A DNA stretch of 64,000 nt from Luteolibacter flavescens (GCF_025950085.1 NZ_JAPDDS010000007.1:1-64000); one strand, 5' to 3'; counted from the first letter of the stretch, positions 1-8,875 are shown. Program-made: numbers and translations. Notes: generated by a model not told the origin, from the sequence alone.

Positions 1-432
1 CAAGGCATGGTTTCCTCCTCCTTGAAGGTGTAACCCATGTCCCCGAACACCTGCTACCTATGTCCCCGGTCTATACAGAGCCACTGGCCCGCAGAAGCGA
101 CGGAGGCGGCTGACGTTTCTAGCTGGAGGAAATGGGCCCGCCTTCTCCGTTTCTCAATTCGAGGAAGTCGGGTCCACGGGATGCTCTCTTTTGACGGTCG
201 GAGAGCGCGTCGGGTGAGCTGTACGGACCGATTTATGAAGCGAATGCCCTGAGGTGCTTCTGCGGGCCAGTGGCTCCGCGCTCCCAGCGGGGGGAAATTT
301 TTGATCCGCCTGTCACATTTCGCCCGGCTCATTCGTCGGAGAGGGTGAATGCGCTGCATGACAGAGATTTATGCACCCGACCGTCCGGACGGTTTGACTC
401 CGACCGTCTGGACGGTTTGGATGCCGCCCGGC
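1..432. repeat. Non-coding left edge with a 21-bp perfect inverted repeat
   Basis: I see no convincing gene upstream of the TetR start. Bases 78-98 (GAGCCACTGG...GAAGC) are an exact reverse complement of 256-276, enclosing about 157 bp. ATGTCCCCG occurs twice, at 37-45 and 60-68. The right arm runs into CTCCCAGCGG, a string also found in the repeat mosaic at 34.7-37.3 kb. It may be the remnant of an insertion element or a member of a dispersed palindromic family. The short open frames here show no family resemblance. Confidence 0.5.
380..416. promoter_or_regulatory. Tandem palindromic TetR operators over the tetR promoter
   Basis: ACCGTCCGGACGGT (380-393) is a perfect 14-bp palindrome and ACCGTCTGGACGGT (403-416) is its near copy, with centres 23 bp apart. 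A TTGACT -35-like hexamer (394-399) lies between them and a TTGGAT -10-like hexamer (417-422) follows the second. This is the expected arrangement for autorepression by the adjacent TetR protein. The operators argue against starting the gene at the upstream ATG at 349. Confidence 0.75.
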
Positions 433-1044
433 ATGGGAAAGCTCACCTCATCATCGCCCCGGGACCTCCTTCTCGACGCGGCAGAAACCGTGGCGGCGCG
501 TGAAGGTGTGTCGAAGCTCACCTTCGATGCGGTGGCCGCCGAGGCGGGCGTCAGCAAGGGCGGGCTGCTCCATTATTTCACGAACAAGGAGCAACTCATC
601 GAGGCCATGGTCCGCCGCGCCGCGGACGGCTGGCGGCACCACTTCACCACATCCTACGAGAATGCCGAACCGGGTCCGGGCCGCATGGTCCGCGGGCTCT
701 TGCAGGGGTGCTTCACCGATGCCCAGTCCTGGACCGAGGAACTCCGCCGCTCCTTTTCATCCGTCTTCGCCGCGCTTGCGATGAACCCGGAACTGGTGAA
801 GCCGATGCAGGAGGCCTACCAGGAACTCTACGCCTACCTGCAGGCGGACGGCCTGCCCGACGGCGTGGCCGAGACCCTTGCGACCGCGATCGACGGCCTG
901 TGGCTGTACTGGGTGCTGCGACTGCGCCCGGTATGCCAGGCGGACCTCGACCGCATGCGCGCCGTGCTGGAGGGCGCACTTGGCCGCGCCATCGAACGTT
1001 CCAAGAACGGCGAACCTGAAACGACTACTCATCAGAAACCATGA
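433..1044 (+). CDS. TetR/AcrR-family transcriptional repressor
   Basis: DNA-binding repressor, probably of its own gene and the downstream RND pump. The N-terminal helix-turn-helix is clear (RDLLLDAAETVAAREG, then AEAGVSKGGLLHYFTNKEQL), followed by a variable ligand-binding domain, about 203 aa in total, which is normal for the family. The open frame extends to an ATG at 349, but that would place both operator palindromes (380-416) inside the gene, so I use ATG 433; ATG 421 is the alternative. Its stop overlaps the adaptor start at 1041 (ATGA), which indicates one transcript. The ligand is unknown. Confidence 0.85.
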   Translation: MGKLTSSSPRDLLLDAAETVAAREGVSKLTFDAVAAEAGVSKGGLLHYFTNKEQLIEAMVRRAADGWRHHFTTSYENAEPGPGRMVRGLLQGCFTDAQSWTEELRRSFSSVFAALAMNPELVKPMQEAYQELYAYLQADGLPDGVAETLATAIDGLWLYWVLRLRPVCQADLDRMRAVLEGALGRAIERSKNGEPETTTHQKP

Positions 1045-2144
1045 AGGCATCCCATTGGATCGGGTCACTCGTGCTGATCGGCGCGGTGGCAGGCACCGGC
1101 TTCGGCCTCGCTGCTTGGAAGAAGGCGGACATCGAAGAATCCATGGCCGAGGCAGCGATGATGCCGGAGCAGATGGAGGCGGTGATCGTGCGACCCGCCC
1201 GCGAGGTCGAGCACCGGCGGACCACCACTGCCGTCGGCACCGTGCTGGCGCTGCGCTCCGTTACCCTGAAGAATGAACTCGCTGGCACCGTCGAGCGCGT
1301 CGAGCTGACGCCCGGCAAGGTGATCGACGCAGGCACCGAACTCGTTGCGCTGGACGTCTCGGTGGAAGAGGCCGAGCTGAAAGCGCAGCAGGCCCAGGCC
1401 GCGCTCGCCGAGGCTACGCTGCGCCGTGTCGAGTCGCTCGTGTCCAGCAGCGCGACTTCCAAGAAGGATCTCGATCAGGCGAAGGCGGAGCACGATGTGG
1501 CACTCGCCCAGATGGAGCGGACGAAGGCGATGATCGCCCGCAAGATTATCCGCGCGCCTTTCCGCGCCCGCATCGGTCTTTCGGACGTGCATCCCGGCCA
1601 GTATCTGGTGGAGGGCACGGAATTGACCACGCTGCAGGGCGTGGACGAGGCCGCGCACGTGGACTTCACGGTCACGCAAAACGTCGCCGCAGGACTTCGC
1701 GAGGGGGATATCGTCGAGGTCGTTGGCCTCAACAAGGACGCACCCGTGCAAGCCACCATCGTGGCGCTCGACGCCCGCATCGACCGCGCGACGCGCAACG
1801 CCCACATCCGCGCGAAGGTGGCGGATGCTTCCAAGATCCCATCGCCGGGCGCGTCCGTCCAGGTGCGTGTCCCCGTGGGAGAGACGCGGAAGGTCGTCGC
1901 CATTCCCGTCAGTGCGCTGCGCCGCGGTCCGGAGGGAGATCACGTCTTCACCGTCGCCCCCGACAAGGAGGGCAAGCCCCGCGCCTCGATGCGCCTCGTG
2001 AAAAGCGGGGCCGTGCTCGGCGACGAGGTCATCGTCGAGAGCGGACTTGCCGCGGGTGATCCCGTCGCATCCTCTGGCTCCTTCAAGCTGCGCGAAGGCG
2101 TGCTCGTCGCCGACGCAGGCAATGCGCCCAAGCAGGGCCAATAA
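1041..2144 (+). CDS. RND efflux periplasmic adaptor subunit (HlyD/MFP family)
   Basis: Periplasmic membrane-fusion protein that couples the RND pump encoded next door to an outer-membrane channel. The 367-residue product has an N-terminal signal anchor (residues 5-26), a split lipoyl domain (TVERVELTPGKVIDAGTEL, and IIRAPFRARIGLSDVHPGQ after the hairpin), an alpha-helical hairpin (about residues 110-165) and beta-barrel/membrane-proximal domains. It overlaps tetR by 4 nt and is 20 nt before the pump gene. No outer-membrane factor lies in this operon, so the channel may be shared, for example with the one at 57.2 kb. Confidence 0.9.
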   Translation: MKASHWIGSLVLIGAVAGTGFGLAAWKKADIEESMAEAAMMPEQMEAVIVRPAREVEHRRTTTAVGTVLALRSVTLKNELAGTVERVELTPGKVIDAGTELVALDVSVEEAELKAQQAQAALAEATLRRVESLVSSSATSKKDLDQAKAEHDVALAQMERTKAMIARKIIRAPFRARIGLSDVHPGQYLVEGTELTTLQGVDEAAHVDFTVTQNVAAGLREGDIVEVVGLNKDAPVQATIVALDARIDRATRNAHIRAKVADASKIPSPGASVQVRVPVGETRKVVAIPVSALRRGPEGDHVFTVAPDKEGKPRASMRLVKSGAVLGDEVIVESGLAAGDPVASSGSFKLREGVLVADAGNAPKQGQ

Positions 2145-2164
2145 GCAATTCTCCCCATCGCGCC

Positions 2165-5100
2165 ATGCGCTCCTTCACCGATATCTTCATCAAGCACCCG
2201 GTGCTCGCCATCGTGGTCAATCTCGTGATCGTCCTCGTGGGATGGCGCGCGATCGGCTCGCTGCCGGTGCAGCAGTTCCCGAAGCTGGAAAGCTCCTCGG
2301 TGCTCGTCACCACGCTCTACTACGGGGCCAGCGCGGAGACGGTCCGCGGCTTCCTCACCACGCCCATCGAGCGGGTCGTCTCGCAGATTGGCGGGGTGGA
2401 CCATGTGGAATCCACCAGCCGTGCCGGGGTCAGCACTGTGACCGTGCGGCTGAAGCTGAATCACGACACGACCGCGGCCCTCGCGGAGATCAGCGCGCGT
2501 CTCCAGCAGGTCCGTGCCGAGCTGCCGCAGGATGCCGAGCCGCCGATGGTGGAGATCCAGCGGGCGGACAGGCCTTATGCGACCTTCTATCTCAGCTTCA
2601 CCTCGCAGGAGCGCAGCGTTTCCGCGGTCACGGACTGGCTGACGCGTTCGCTCCAGCCGCAGTTCGCCACGCTGCCCGGCGTGCAGCGTGTGACGGTGGA
2701 AGGCGGTCGCCAGATCGCGATGCGCATCTGGATCGATCCCGAGCGCTTGGCCGCGCTGAACCTCACGCCCGGCGACGTCCATCTGGCGCTCCAGCGGAAC
2801 AACTACCTTGCAGCGGTCGGCCGGACGAAGGGCAACCTCGTCGAGGTGAACCTGCTGGCGAATACCGACCTGCGCTCCACCGATGACTTCGAGAAGCTGA
2901 TCGTGGTCGAGCGCGACGGAGCCATCGTCCGCCTGACCGACGTGGCGAAGGTGGAGCTGGGAGCCGAGGAGCCGGACTACATCGCGAAGCACAGCGAGAA
3001 GGAAGGCGTGTATCTCGGCATCTGGCCGCTGGTCGGCTCGAACGAAATCGATGTGGCCAAGGCGCTCAATGCCGAGATGGACCGCATCCGCCCGACGCTG
3101 CCGGACGACATCGAGATGAACCTCGCCTACGACGGCACGATGTTCATGCGCGAGGCGCTGAAGGAAATCAGCAAGACGCTCGCGGAGACCATCCTCATCG
3201 TGGGTCTCGCGGTCTTCATCTTCATGGGCTCCATCCGCACGGCGCTGGTGCCGCTGATCGCGATGCCCATCTCGCTGATCGGCACGGCGGCGATCATGCT
3301 GGCGTGCGGCTTCAGCCTGAACCTGCTCACTATCCTGGCCATCGTGCTTTCGGTCGGCCTGGTGGTCGATGACGCCATCGTGGTGGTGGAAAACGTCGAG
3401 CGCCACGTGCGCGAAGGGAAGTCACGCATCCAGGCCGCGCTCATCGGTGCGCGGGAGCTGAAGGGGCCGGTCATCGCGATGACCATCACGCTTGCCGCGG
3501 TCTATGCACCGATCGGTTTCCAGGGTGGTCTCACCGGTTCGCTGTTCCTCGAGTTCGCGATCACGCTCGCGGCGGCGGTCATAGTATCGGGCTTCGTGGC
3601 CCTGACGCTCTCGCCGGTCATGAGCTCGCGCTTCATCCACCCGCAGGGTCAGGAAGGCCGGCTCACCCGTCTGGTCAATGCCGCCTTCGATCGCGTGAAG
3701 GCCGCTTACGCGGTGGCGCTGGATGGCGCGCTGGCGATCCGCTGGGTCATCGTCGGTGTCGCGGTCGTCATCATGTTCGCGGCCTATCCCTTCTACCTCA
3801 TGTCGGAGAGCGAGCTCGCGCCCGTGGAGGACCAGAGCCACATCAGCCTCTTCCTAGACACTCCGCCGGACGCGACCATCGAGGCCGCGAACCGCGAGTC
3901 GCTGGAGCTGGTGAAGAAGGTGACCTCCTTCCCCGAGACCGACTACATGTGGTCGCTCACCGCGGGGTGGGGTGGCTTTGGCGGCATGGCGACGAAGCCA
4001 TGGGGAGAACGCGAGCGCACCACGGAGGAGATGTATGGCGAGGTCTTCGGTGCCGTTTCCCAGGTCCCCGGCCTGCGCATCTTCCCGCGCCTCGATCCCT
4101 CGCTGCCGACGCCCGGACAGTACGATGTCGAGCTGGTCCTCCAGACGGACGGACCGGTCGAGGAGCTGATCCAGACCGCCCAGCAGGTGATCGGCGCGGG
4201 CTTCCAGAGCGGCAAGTTCCTCTACGTGGACACCGACCTGAAGATCGACCGTCCCGAGGCCCGTGTGGTCATCGACCGCGAGCGCCTCGCCGACCTGGGT
4301 CTCGATCTCGCCGGTGTCGGCCAGGAACTCGGCACGCTGCTCGGTGGTGCGTATGTGAACCGCTTCAACTACTTCGACCGCAGCTACAAGGTCATCCCGC
4401 AGCTCGGCGACAGCGACCGCGCGACGGTGGGGCCGCTGCTCGACCTGAAGATCAAGACGCCCGATGGCGACCTGGTGCCGGTGTCCACTTTCACCAGCTT
4501 GGAATCGACCACGTCCCCGCGCACGCTGAACCGCTTCCAGCAGCGGAACTCCGTGAAGATCTTCGGCGGCGTGCAGCCTGGCATCACGAAGGAGGCCGGC
4601 CTGAGCGTCCTGGAAGATGCGGCGAAGAAGGTAAGCCCGCCGGGCGTGACCCTCGACCATGCGGGCGAGTCCCGCCAGATCCGGAAGGAAGGCTCGGCGC
4701 TGGTCGTCACGCTCGGCTTCGCGGTGGTGCTGATCTACCTGGTGCTCGCGGCGCAGTTCCACAGCTTCCGCGATCCGCTGATCATCCTGCTCGGCTCCGT
4801 GCCGCTGGCGATTTCCGGCGCGCTGATCTTCACCTTCATGGGCTTCACCACGATCAATATCTACTCGCAGGTCGGTCTGATCACGCTGGTCGGCCTCATT
4901 GCGAAGAACGGCATCCTGATCGTGGAATTCGCCAACGAGCTGCAGGCGAAGGGACTGGAGAAAGTGGCCGCCCTGCGCGAGGCCGCGCTGACCCGTCTGC
5001 GTCCCGTGCTGATGACCACCGCGGCCACGGTCTTCGGCCACGCGCCGCTGATCTTCGTGACCGGTGCGGGTGCGGAGTCGCGGAACAGCATCGGCATCGT

Positions 5101-5239
5101 CCTCGTGGCGGGCATGATCGTCGGGACGCTCTTCACGCTCTTCGTGGTGCCCGCCTTCTACTCTATCATCGCGGCGAAGCACTCCGCGCACGAGGATATC
5201 GAGGAGCCGGAAGTGACCGGTCAACTGGTGCACGGTTAG
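2165..5239 (+). CDS. RND multidrug-type efflux pump, inner-membrane subunit
   Basis: Proton-driven inner-membrane exporter of 1024 aa, close to the usual RND length. The N-terminus has one membrane helix followed by the periplasmic porter domain (FPKLESSSVLVTTLYYGASAE), then a block of transmembrane helices. The proton-relay pair is present as D402-D403 in GLVVDDAIVVVENVERH. A second porter domain and a second membrane bundle (GLIAKNGILIVEFANEL) complete the duplicated architecture. It is co-transcribed with the TetR and adaptor genes. Substrate cannot be read from sequence. Confidence 0.93.
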   Translation: MRSFTDIFIKHPVLAIVVNLVIVLVGWRAIGSLPVQQFPKLESSSVLVTTLYYGASAETVRGFLTTPIERVVSQIGGVDHVESTSRAGVSTVTVRLKLNHDTTAALAEISARLQQVRAELPQDAEPPMVEIQRADRPYATFYLSFTSQERSVSAVTDWLTRSLQPQFATLPGVQRVTVEGGRQIAMRIWIDPERLAALNLTPGDVHLALQRNNYLAAVGRTKGNLVEVNLLANTDLRSTDDFEKLIVVERDGAIVRLTDVAKVELGAEEPDYIAKHSEKEGVYLGIWPLVGSNEIDVAKALNAEMDRIRPTLPDDIEMNLAYDGTMFMREALKEISKTLAETILIVGLAVFIFMGSIRTALVPLIAMPISLIGTAAIMLACGFSLNLLTILAIVLSVGLVVDDAIVVVENVERHVREGKSRIQAALIGARELKGPVIAMTITLAAVYAPIGFQGGLTGSLFLEFAITLAAAVIVSGFVALTLSPVMSSRFIHPQGQEGRLTRLVNAAFDRVKAAYAVALDGALAIRWVIVGVAVVIMFAAYPFYLMSESELAPVEDQSHISLFLDTPPDATIEAANRESLELVKKVTSFPETDYMWSLTAGWGGFGGMATKPWGERERTTEEMYGEVFGAVSQVPGLRIFPRLDPSLPTPGQYDVELVLQTDGPVEELIQTAQQVIGAGFQSGKFLYVDTDLKIDRPEARVVIDRERLADLGLDLAGVGQELGTLLGGAYVNRFNYFDRSYKVIPQLGDSDRATVGPLLDLKIKTPDGDLVPVSTFTSLESTTSPRTLNRFQQRNSVKIFGGVQPGITKEAGLSVLEDAAKKVSPPGVTLDHAGESRQIRKEGSALVVTLGFAVVLIYLVLAAQFHSFRDPLIILLGSVPLAISGALIFTFMGFTTINIYSQVGLITLVGLIAKNGILIVEFANELQAKGLEKVAALREAALTRLRPVLMTTAATVFGHAPLIFVTGAGAESRNSIGIVLVAGMIVGTLFTLFVVPAFYSIIAAKHSAHEDIEEPEVTGQLVHG

Positions 5240-5271
5240 ACCGGCCCGATGTCATCGGGGGCCTACACTGT

Positions 5272-5309
5272 TTGACAACCGGCGGCGCTATTGCCTAGCT
5301 GCCGCCGGT
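5272..5309 (+). promoter_or_regulatory. Putative promoter and dyad immediately before the fabF-like gene
   Basis: TTGACA (5272-5277) is followed after 18 bp by TAGCTG (5296-5301). A 9-bp inverted repeat, ACCGGCGGC (5278-5286) and GCCGCCGGT (5301-5309), spans the spacer and touches the GTG start at 5308. The implied transcript start is within a few bases of the start codon. The dyad could be an operator. Confidence 0.45.
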
Positions 5310-6546
5310 GGCATTCCGAGCCGATCAACCCCCAGTCTCCGCCCTGCGCCCCGTCGCCATCACCGGTGCCGGGATCTTCACGCCGATGGGCGCGGACCTG
5401 GCGGAGAATTCCGCAGGCTTCCGCGCGGGACGGACCGCATTCCGCCCGGTGGACCTTTTCGATGTGTCGCGCCAGCGCGTCGGCACCGCCGGTGTGGCGG
5501 AGCTTCCCGGCAGAGTTCCGGGAGTTTCCGCGAAATCCTGGCAGCGCATGGACCGCGGCAGCCGCATGGCGTGGCTCGCGGCCCGCGAGGCGCTGGACAC
5601 CGCGGGCCTCACCGGCGGCGACATGCCGGTGGTGATCGGCACCTCGGCGGCAGCGATGCCGGTGGGTGAGAAGTATTACCTCCAGTCGATCGCGAATGCC
5701 TCCCGCCGCGGACAGCTCACCCGCGTGGAGACCTATCAGCCGCAGTTCCAGATGATGGAAATGATGCGCTCGCTCGGTGTCCGCGGTCCGCTGCGCATCG
5801 TCTCGAATGCCTGCGCGTCCGGCGCGAATGCCATCGGCCACGCCTTCCAGATGGTTTCCGAGGGGAAGGCCGAGCGCGTTCTGGCGGGTGGCTACGATGC
5901 TCTCTGCCAGCTTGTTTTCGCGGGCTTCGATTCGCTCCAGGCGCTATCGGCGAGCGGCATTCCGCGGCCTTTCGATGCCGCGCGCGACGGCCTCGCGCTG
6001 GGCGAGGGGGCGGGCTTCGTCATCGTGGAGTCGCTGGAGTCGGCGAGGGCCCGCGGTGCGGACGTGCTTGCCTGCGTGCTTTCCTACGCTGCCGCCACCG
6101 ACATCCATCACCTCACGCAACCGCATCCCGAGGGCGATGCCGCCCTGACGACGATGGACAAGGCGACGCGTGCCGCCGGGCTGGAACCTGAGCAGATCGA
6201 CTACATCAATTCCCACGGCACCGGCACGCCGCTCAATGACGTGGCCGAGGCGCGCGCCATCTCTCGCTGGGCGGGGGAGTCGGTCGGAAAGATCAAGGTC
6301 TCGTCCACTAAGTCGGCGATCGGTCACCTGTTAGGCGGAGCCGGTTCGGTGGAGTCGGTGATCTGCCTGCTCACGCTGCGGGATCAATTCCTGCCCGCGA
6401 GCCTCAATGTCCGCGAGATCGATCCTGTGGTAGAATTCGATCTTGTCCAGCAACCGCGCGAGGTGCCGGTGACGACCGTGCTGACGAATTCCTTCGGCTT
6501 CGGCGGAGCGAATGCCACGCTGATTTTCCAACGAGACGGTTTGTGA
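5308..6546 (+). CDS. fabF: Beta-ketoacyl-ACP synthase II-type enzyme
   Basis: Condensing enzyme of the KAS II (FabF) family; it would extend acyl-ACP with malonyl-ACP in fatty-acid or polyketide-like synthesis. The 412-residue protein has the full catalytic set: Cys169 in NACASGANA, His303 in HGTGTPLND and His340 in GHLLGGAGS. The GTG at 5308 is the only sensible start and has no Shine-Dalgarno. The next gene encodes a second thiolase-fold protein lacking the Cys, so the pair resembles KS-alpha/KS-beta pairs. No ACP, ketoreductase or dehydratase gene is adjacent, so it could be ordinary fatty-acid metabolism. Confidence 0.85.
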   Translation: MAFRADQPPVSALRPVAITGAGIFTPMGADLAENSAGFRAGRTAFRPVDLFDVSRQRVGTAGVAELPGRVPGVSAKSWQRMDRGSRMAWLAAREALDTAGLTGGDMPVVIGTSAAAMPVGEKYYLQSIANASRRGQLTRVETYQPQFQMMEMMRSLGVRGPLRIVSNACASGANAIGHAFQMVSEGKAERVLAGGYDALCQLVFAGFDSLQALSASGIPRPFDAARDGLALGEGAGFVIVESLESARARGADVLACVLSYAAATDIHHLTQPHPEGDAALTTMDKATRAAGLEPEQIDYINSHGTGTPLNDVAEARAISRWAGESVGKIKVSSTKSAIGHLLGGAGSVESVICLLTLRDQFLPASLNVREIDPVVEFDLVQQPREVPVTTVLTNSFGFGGANATLIFQRDGL

Positions 6547-6560
6547 TGATTCGAGAAATG

Positions 6561-6625
6561 GAACCGCCAAGACGCCAAGAGCGCCAAGTTTCCGAGTCTT
6601 TGCGAACTTGGCGTCTTGGCGGTTC
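6561..6625. repeat. 19-bp perfect inverted repeat between the two ketosynthase genes
   Basis: GAACCGCCAAGACGCCAAG (6561-6579) is exactly complementary to 6607-6625, and the left arm is itself built on repeated GCCAAG units, with a third unit in the loop. The 27-nt loop makes it a large hairpin in RNA. It has no T-tract, so it is not an obvious terminator. It looks like a dispersed REP-like palindrome and may separate or modulate expression of the two genes. Confidence 0.6.
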
Positions 6626-6655
6626 AACTTCCCGCGACGAAATGGAGGTTTGCCC

Positions 6656-7672
6656 ATGATCCGTATCACCGGCACGGGAGCTGTCAGCGCTGCGGGGTGG
6701 GGGACGGCGGCGCTGATGGAGGCGCTGGATTCCGGAGTCCGCCCGGAGCTTTCCGAGCTGTCCCGCGAGAGGGCCGATGGATCGGCGGCGACCACGCCCG
6801 TGCTGCGGGTGCCTGCCGCGCCGTCCACCTTGCCGAAGAGCCCTCGTCTGCGCCGGGTGAGCCCGATTTCGAAGTTCGCCGCCGCCGCCGCGATGGAGGC
6901 GCTGGGGCCGGACCGCGTGGCGAAGGCATCGTCCGGGGAGATCCGGCTGGGGGTCGTCTGCTCGCTCTTCAATGGCTGCGTGAACTACTCGAACCGCTTT
7001 TTCGGCGAAGTCCTCACGGACCCTGCCGTGGCGAGCCCGATCCTTTTCCCGGAGACCGTTTTCAATGCACCCTCCAGCCATCTTTCCGCGCTCTTCAATT
7101 CGACCGCGCCGAACGACACGATCATTGGCGATGGTGCGGAAATCTACACCGCGCTGGAGATCGCGACCGAATGGCTGCTGCGTGGCGATTGCGATGGCGT
7201 GCTCGTGGTGGCACCGGAGGAAATTGATTGGCTGAGTGCCGAGGGCCTGCGGCTCTACTCGGATGCGGCGATCCCTGCGGAGGGCGCGGCCGCGCTTTAC
7301 CTGGAAATCGCCGAGGAAGGCCCGCGCTTGCTTTCCATCCCCGATCCCGTCCCGCTGGGTCCCGGTGTCGGGCGGGAGCATGCGCTGAAGGAAGCTGCCG
7401 AAGCCTCCGGAGCAAGCGATGACGGTAGGACCTTGCTGGCCGATAGCCGCAGCGGTGTCGGTCGCTTTGATGCTCCGGAAGAGGTCGCCTTTGCCTCGTG
7501 GTCAGGTCCGCGGGTGTCGGTGAAGCCGGTGCTGGGAGATTGTTTCGGCGCGTCCGCCGGGCACCAGCTCGTTGCAGCGGTGGAGCGCCTGCGTCGCGGC
7601 GATGCCGAGGAGGCGCTGGTGATCACCCTCGGCGGCAATGAGCAGGTCGGGGCGTGTCGGATCGGCCGCTGA
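6656..7672 (+). CDS. Ketosynthase-fold protein lacking the catalytic cysteine
   Basis: Thiolase-fold protein of 338 aa related to beta-ketoacyl synthases but shorter. The nucleophile position reads NAPSSH, with Pro139 where FabF has Cys. Features of the N-terminal half (MIRITGTGAVSAAGWG, then DGVLVVAPEEID) and a C-terminal LGGNE are retained. It therefore probably does not condense; a chain-length-factor-like partner role beside the FabF-like neighbour is my inference. GGAGG (6645-6649) with good spacing supports the ATG at 6656. Its stop lies 6 nt from the stop of the convergent cyclo-ligase gene. Confidence 0.65.
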   Translation: MIRITGTGAVSAAGWGTAALMEALDSGVRPELSELSRERADGSAATTPVLRVPAAPSTLPKSPRLRRVSPISKFAAAAAMEALGPDRVAKASSGEIRLGVVCSLFNGCVNYSNRFFGEVLTDPAVASPILFPETVFNAPSSHLSALFNSTAPNDTIIGDGAEIYTALEIATEWLLRGDCDGVLVVAPEEIDWLSAEGLRLYSDAAIPAEGAAALYLEIAEEGPRLLSIPDPVPLGPGVGREHALKEAAEASGASDDGRTLLADSRSGVGRFDAPEEVAFASWSGPRVSVKPVLGDCFGASAGHQLVAAVERLRRGDAEEALVITLGGNEQVGACRIGR

Positions 7673-7678
7673 GGTGAT

Positions 7679-8257
7679 TCAAGCCGGGCGTTCCGAGCAA
7701 TCGTGGACGCCATCGGGCGTCGCGAGGAAATGCATCGGCAGGTCGTGCGGGTCGGTGGGGAGTTCCGGGAGGACCTGCTCGCGGAAACAAACGCCGGCTC
7801 TCAGGGATTCCGAACGGGACCCGGCGAGCGCCCGGTCGTAGTAGCCCTTGCCGCGGCCGATGCGCTTGCCGCTGCGGGTGAAGGCCATGCCGGGGCAGAG
7901 GAAGAGCTCGATTTCATCGATTGGCACGACCGGTGAGTCATGCATCGGTTCCGCGAGGCCGAAGGGGCCGGGGTGCAGCCTCGGCATCGCCGCATCCACG
8001 AGATGGAATTTCATTGTCTCGCCCTCGATCCGCGGCAGCACCCAGCGGCGATCCTGCAATTCCGCGATGAGGGGCAGCAGGAAAACCTCGCCTGGGATGG
8101 CGACGAAGGCGGCGATGGTCTTGGCCGGATGCAGGGCCAGCCAATGGGCAAGATGGCCACGGATCGCCGCCGATTGCCCGAGCTGGGCGTCCAGCTCGGG
8201 ACGATTTGCGCGCAGAACGCGGCGCAGGGCGGACTTGGCGGGAGTTGTCTCTTGCAT
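7679..8257 (-). CDS. ygfA: 5-formyltetrahydrofolate cyclo-ligase
   Basis: ATP-dependent enzyme that converts 5-formyl-THF to 5,10-methenyl-THF, recycling folate in the cytosol. The 192-residue protein has the family length and the hallmark nucleotide/substrate loop GRGKGYYDRAL near residue 140, preceded by LFLCPGMAFTRSGKRI. The gene is convergent with the ketosynthase-like gene and divergent from the small exported protein at 8288, leaving only 30 bp for both promoters. Confidence 0.9.
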   Translation of the reverse strand: MQETTPAKSALRRVLRANRPELDAQLGQSAAIRGHLAHWLALHPAKTIAAFVAIPGEVFLLPLIAELQDRRWVLPRIEGETMKFHLVDAAMPRLHPGPFGLAEPMHDSPVVPIDEIELFLCPGMAFTRSGKRIGRGKGYYDRALAGSRSESLRAGVCFREQVLPELPTDPHDLPMHFLATPDGVHDCSERPA

Positions 8258-8287
8258 TGGGCTGGCAGCAACAGAAGTCTAGCCGTC

Positions 8288-8875
8288 GTGAATGTCCGCT
8301 GGCAAGTCGTCGCCTGTTTTCTCGGTCTCGCCGCTATTACCGGTGCCGCGGAGGAGAAGGCGAAGTTTGACTGGAAGCCCCCGGTGATCGGTGCCGGAGC
8401 CTTCACCGATCAGCTCGGCATGCTCGACCGCGAGCGCGAACAGTATGCCGACAATCTCGCGGGCTACGCCGCCAACCGGATCGCCGCGGCGAAGGCGAGT
8501 GCCGCCTCGCTCAGTGAAGGACGGCGGCTCATCGCCCTGTCCCTGCACCTCGCGCCGCGGAACCGCAAGGCGCTGGTGCTGAGCTTCCAGCTCAACCGGG
8601 GAATCGTCCCCGAGGCGGATCCCGAGAACTACCGCCCGCAGGTTTTGGCCGGCCTGCTATTCACCCGCGGCCAGGTGCTGAAGGAGCAGGGCGGGGCAGA
8701 GAACCTGCTGCTCTCCAAGGTCTTCACCGAACTCGCCGCCGAGATGGACCCGAAGAACGACGACGCGGTCTATGCCAGCGAGTTGCAGCGGCTCGACCAA
8801 GGGTCGGTGGATTGGTCCGTGCTCACCGACGTGAAGAGGGCGGCCCCCGGTGGGAAAGAGGCGGAGAGGCCTTAG
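8288..8875 (+). CDS. Small exported protein, repeat-helical, unknown function
   Basis: A 195-residue protein with a probable signal peptide (MNVRWQVVACFLGLAAITGA) starting at GTG 8288; starts further upstream would overlap the divergent cyclo-ligase. The mature part has helical, TPR-like character (LIALSLHLAPRNRKALVLSF, AEMDPKNDDAVYASELQRLD) with no catalytic motif I recognise. The acidic, Ala-rich sequence suggests a periplasmic helical-repeat protein. No function can be assigned. Confidence 0.6.
   Translation: MNVRWQVVACFLGLAAITGAAEEKAKFDWKPPVIGAGAFTDQLGMLDREREQYADNLAGYAANRIAAAKASAASLSEGRRLIALSLHLAPRNRKALVLSFQLNRGIVPEADPENYRPQVLAGLLFTRGQVLKEQGGAENLLLSKVFTELAAEMDPKNDDAVYASELQRLDQGSVDWSVLTDVKRAAPGGKEAERP

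Noticed and set aside
5236-5249. TTAGACCGGCCCGA after the first RND gene, identical to part of the 34.86-kb inverted repeat
   Set aside because: A 14-bp match with no flanking similarity, and it includes the pump gene's stop codon; probably chance.
5308-7672. Full polyketide or aryl-polyene biosynthetic cluster
   Set aside because: Only two ketosynthase-fold genes are present; no ACP, ketoreductase, dehydratase or acyltransferase is adjacent.
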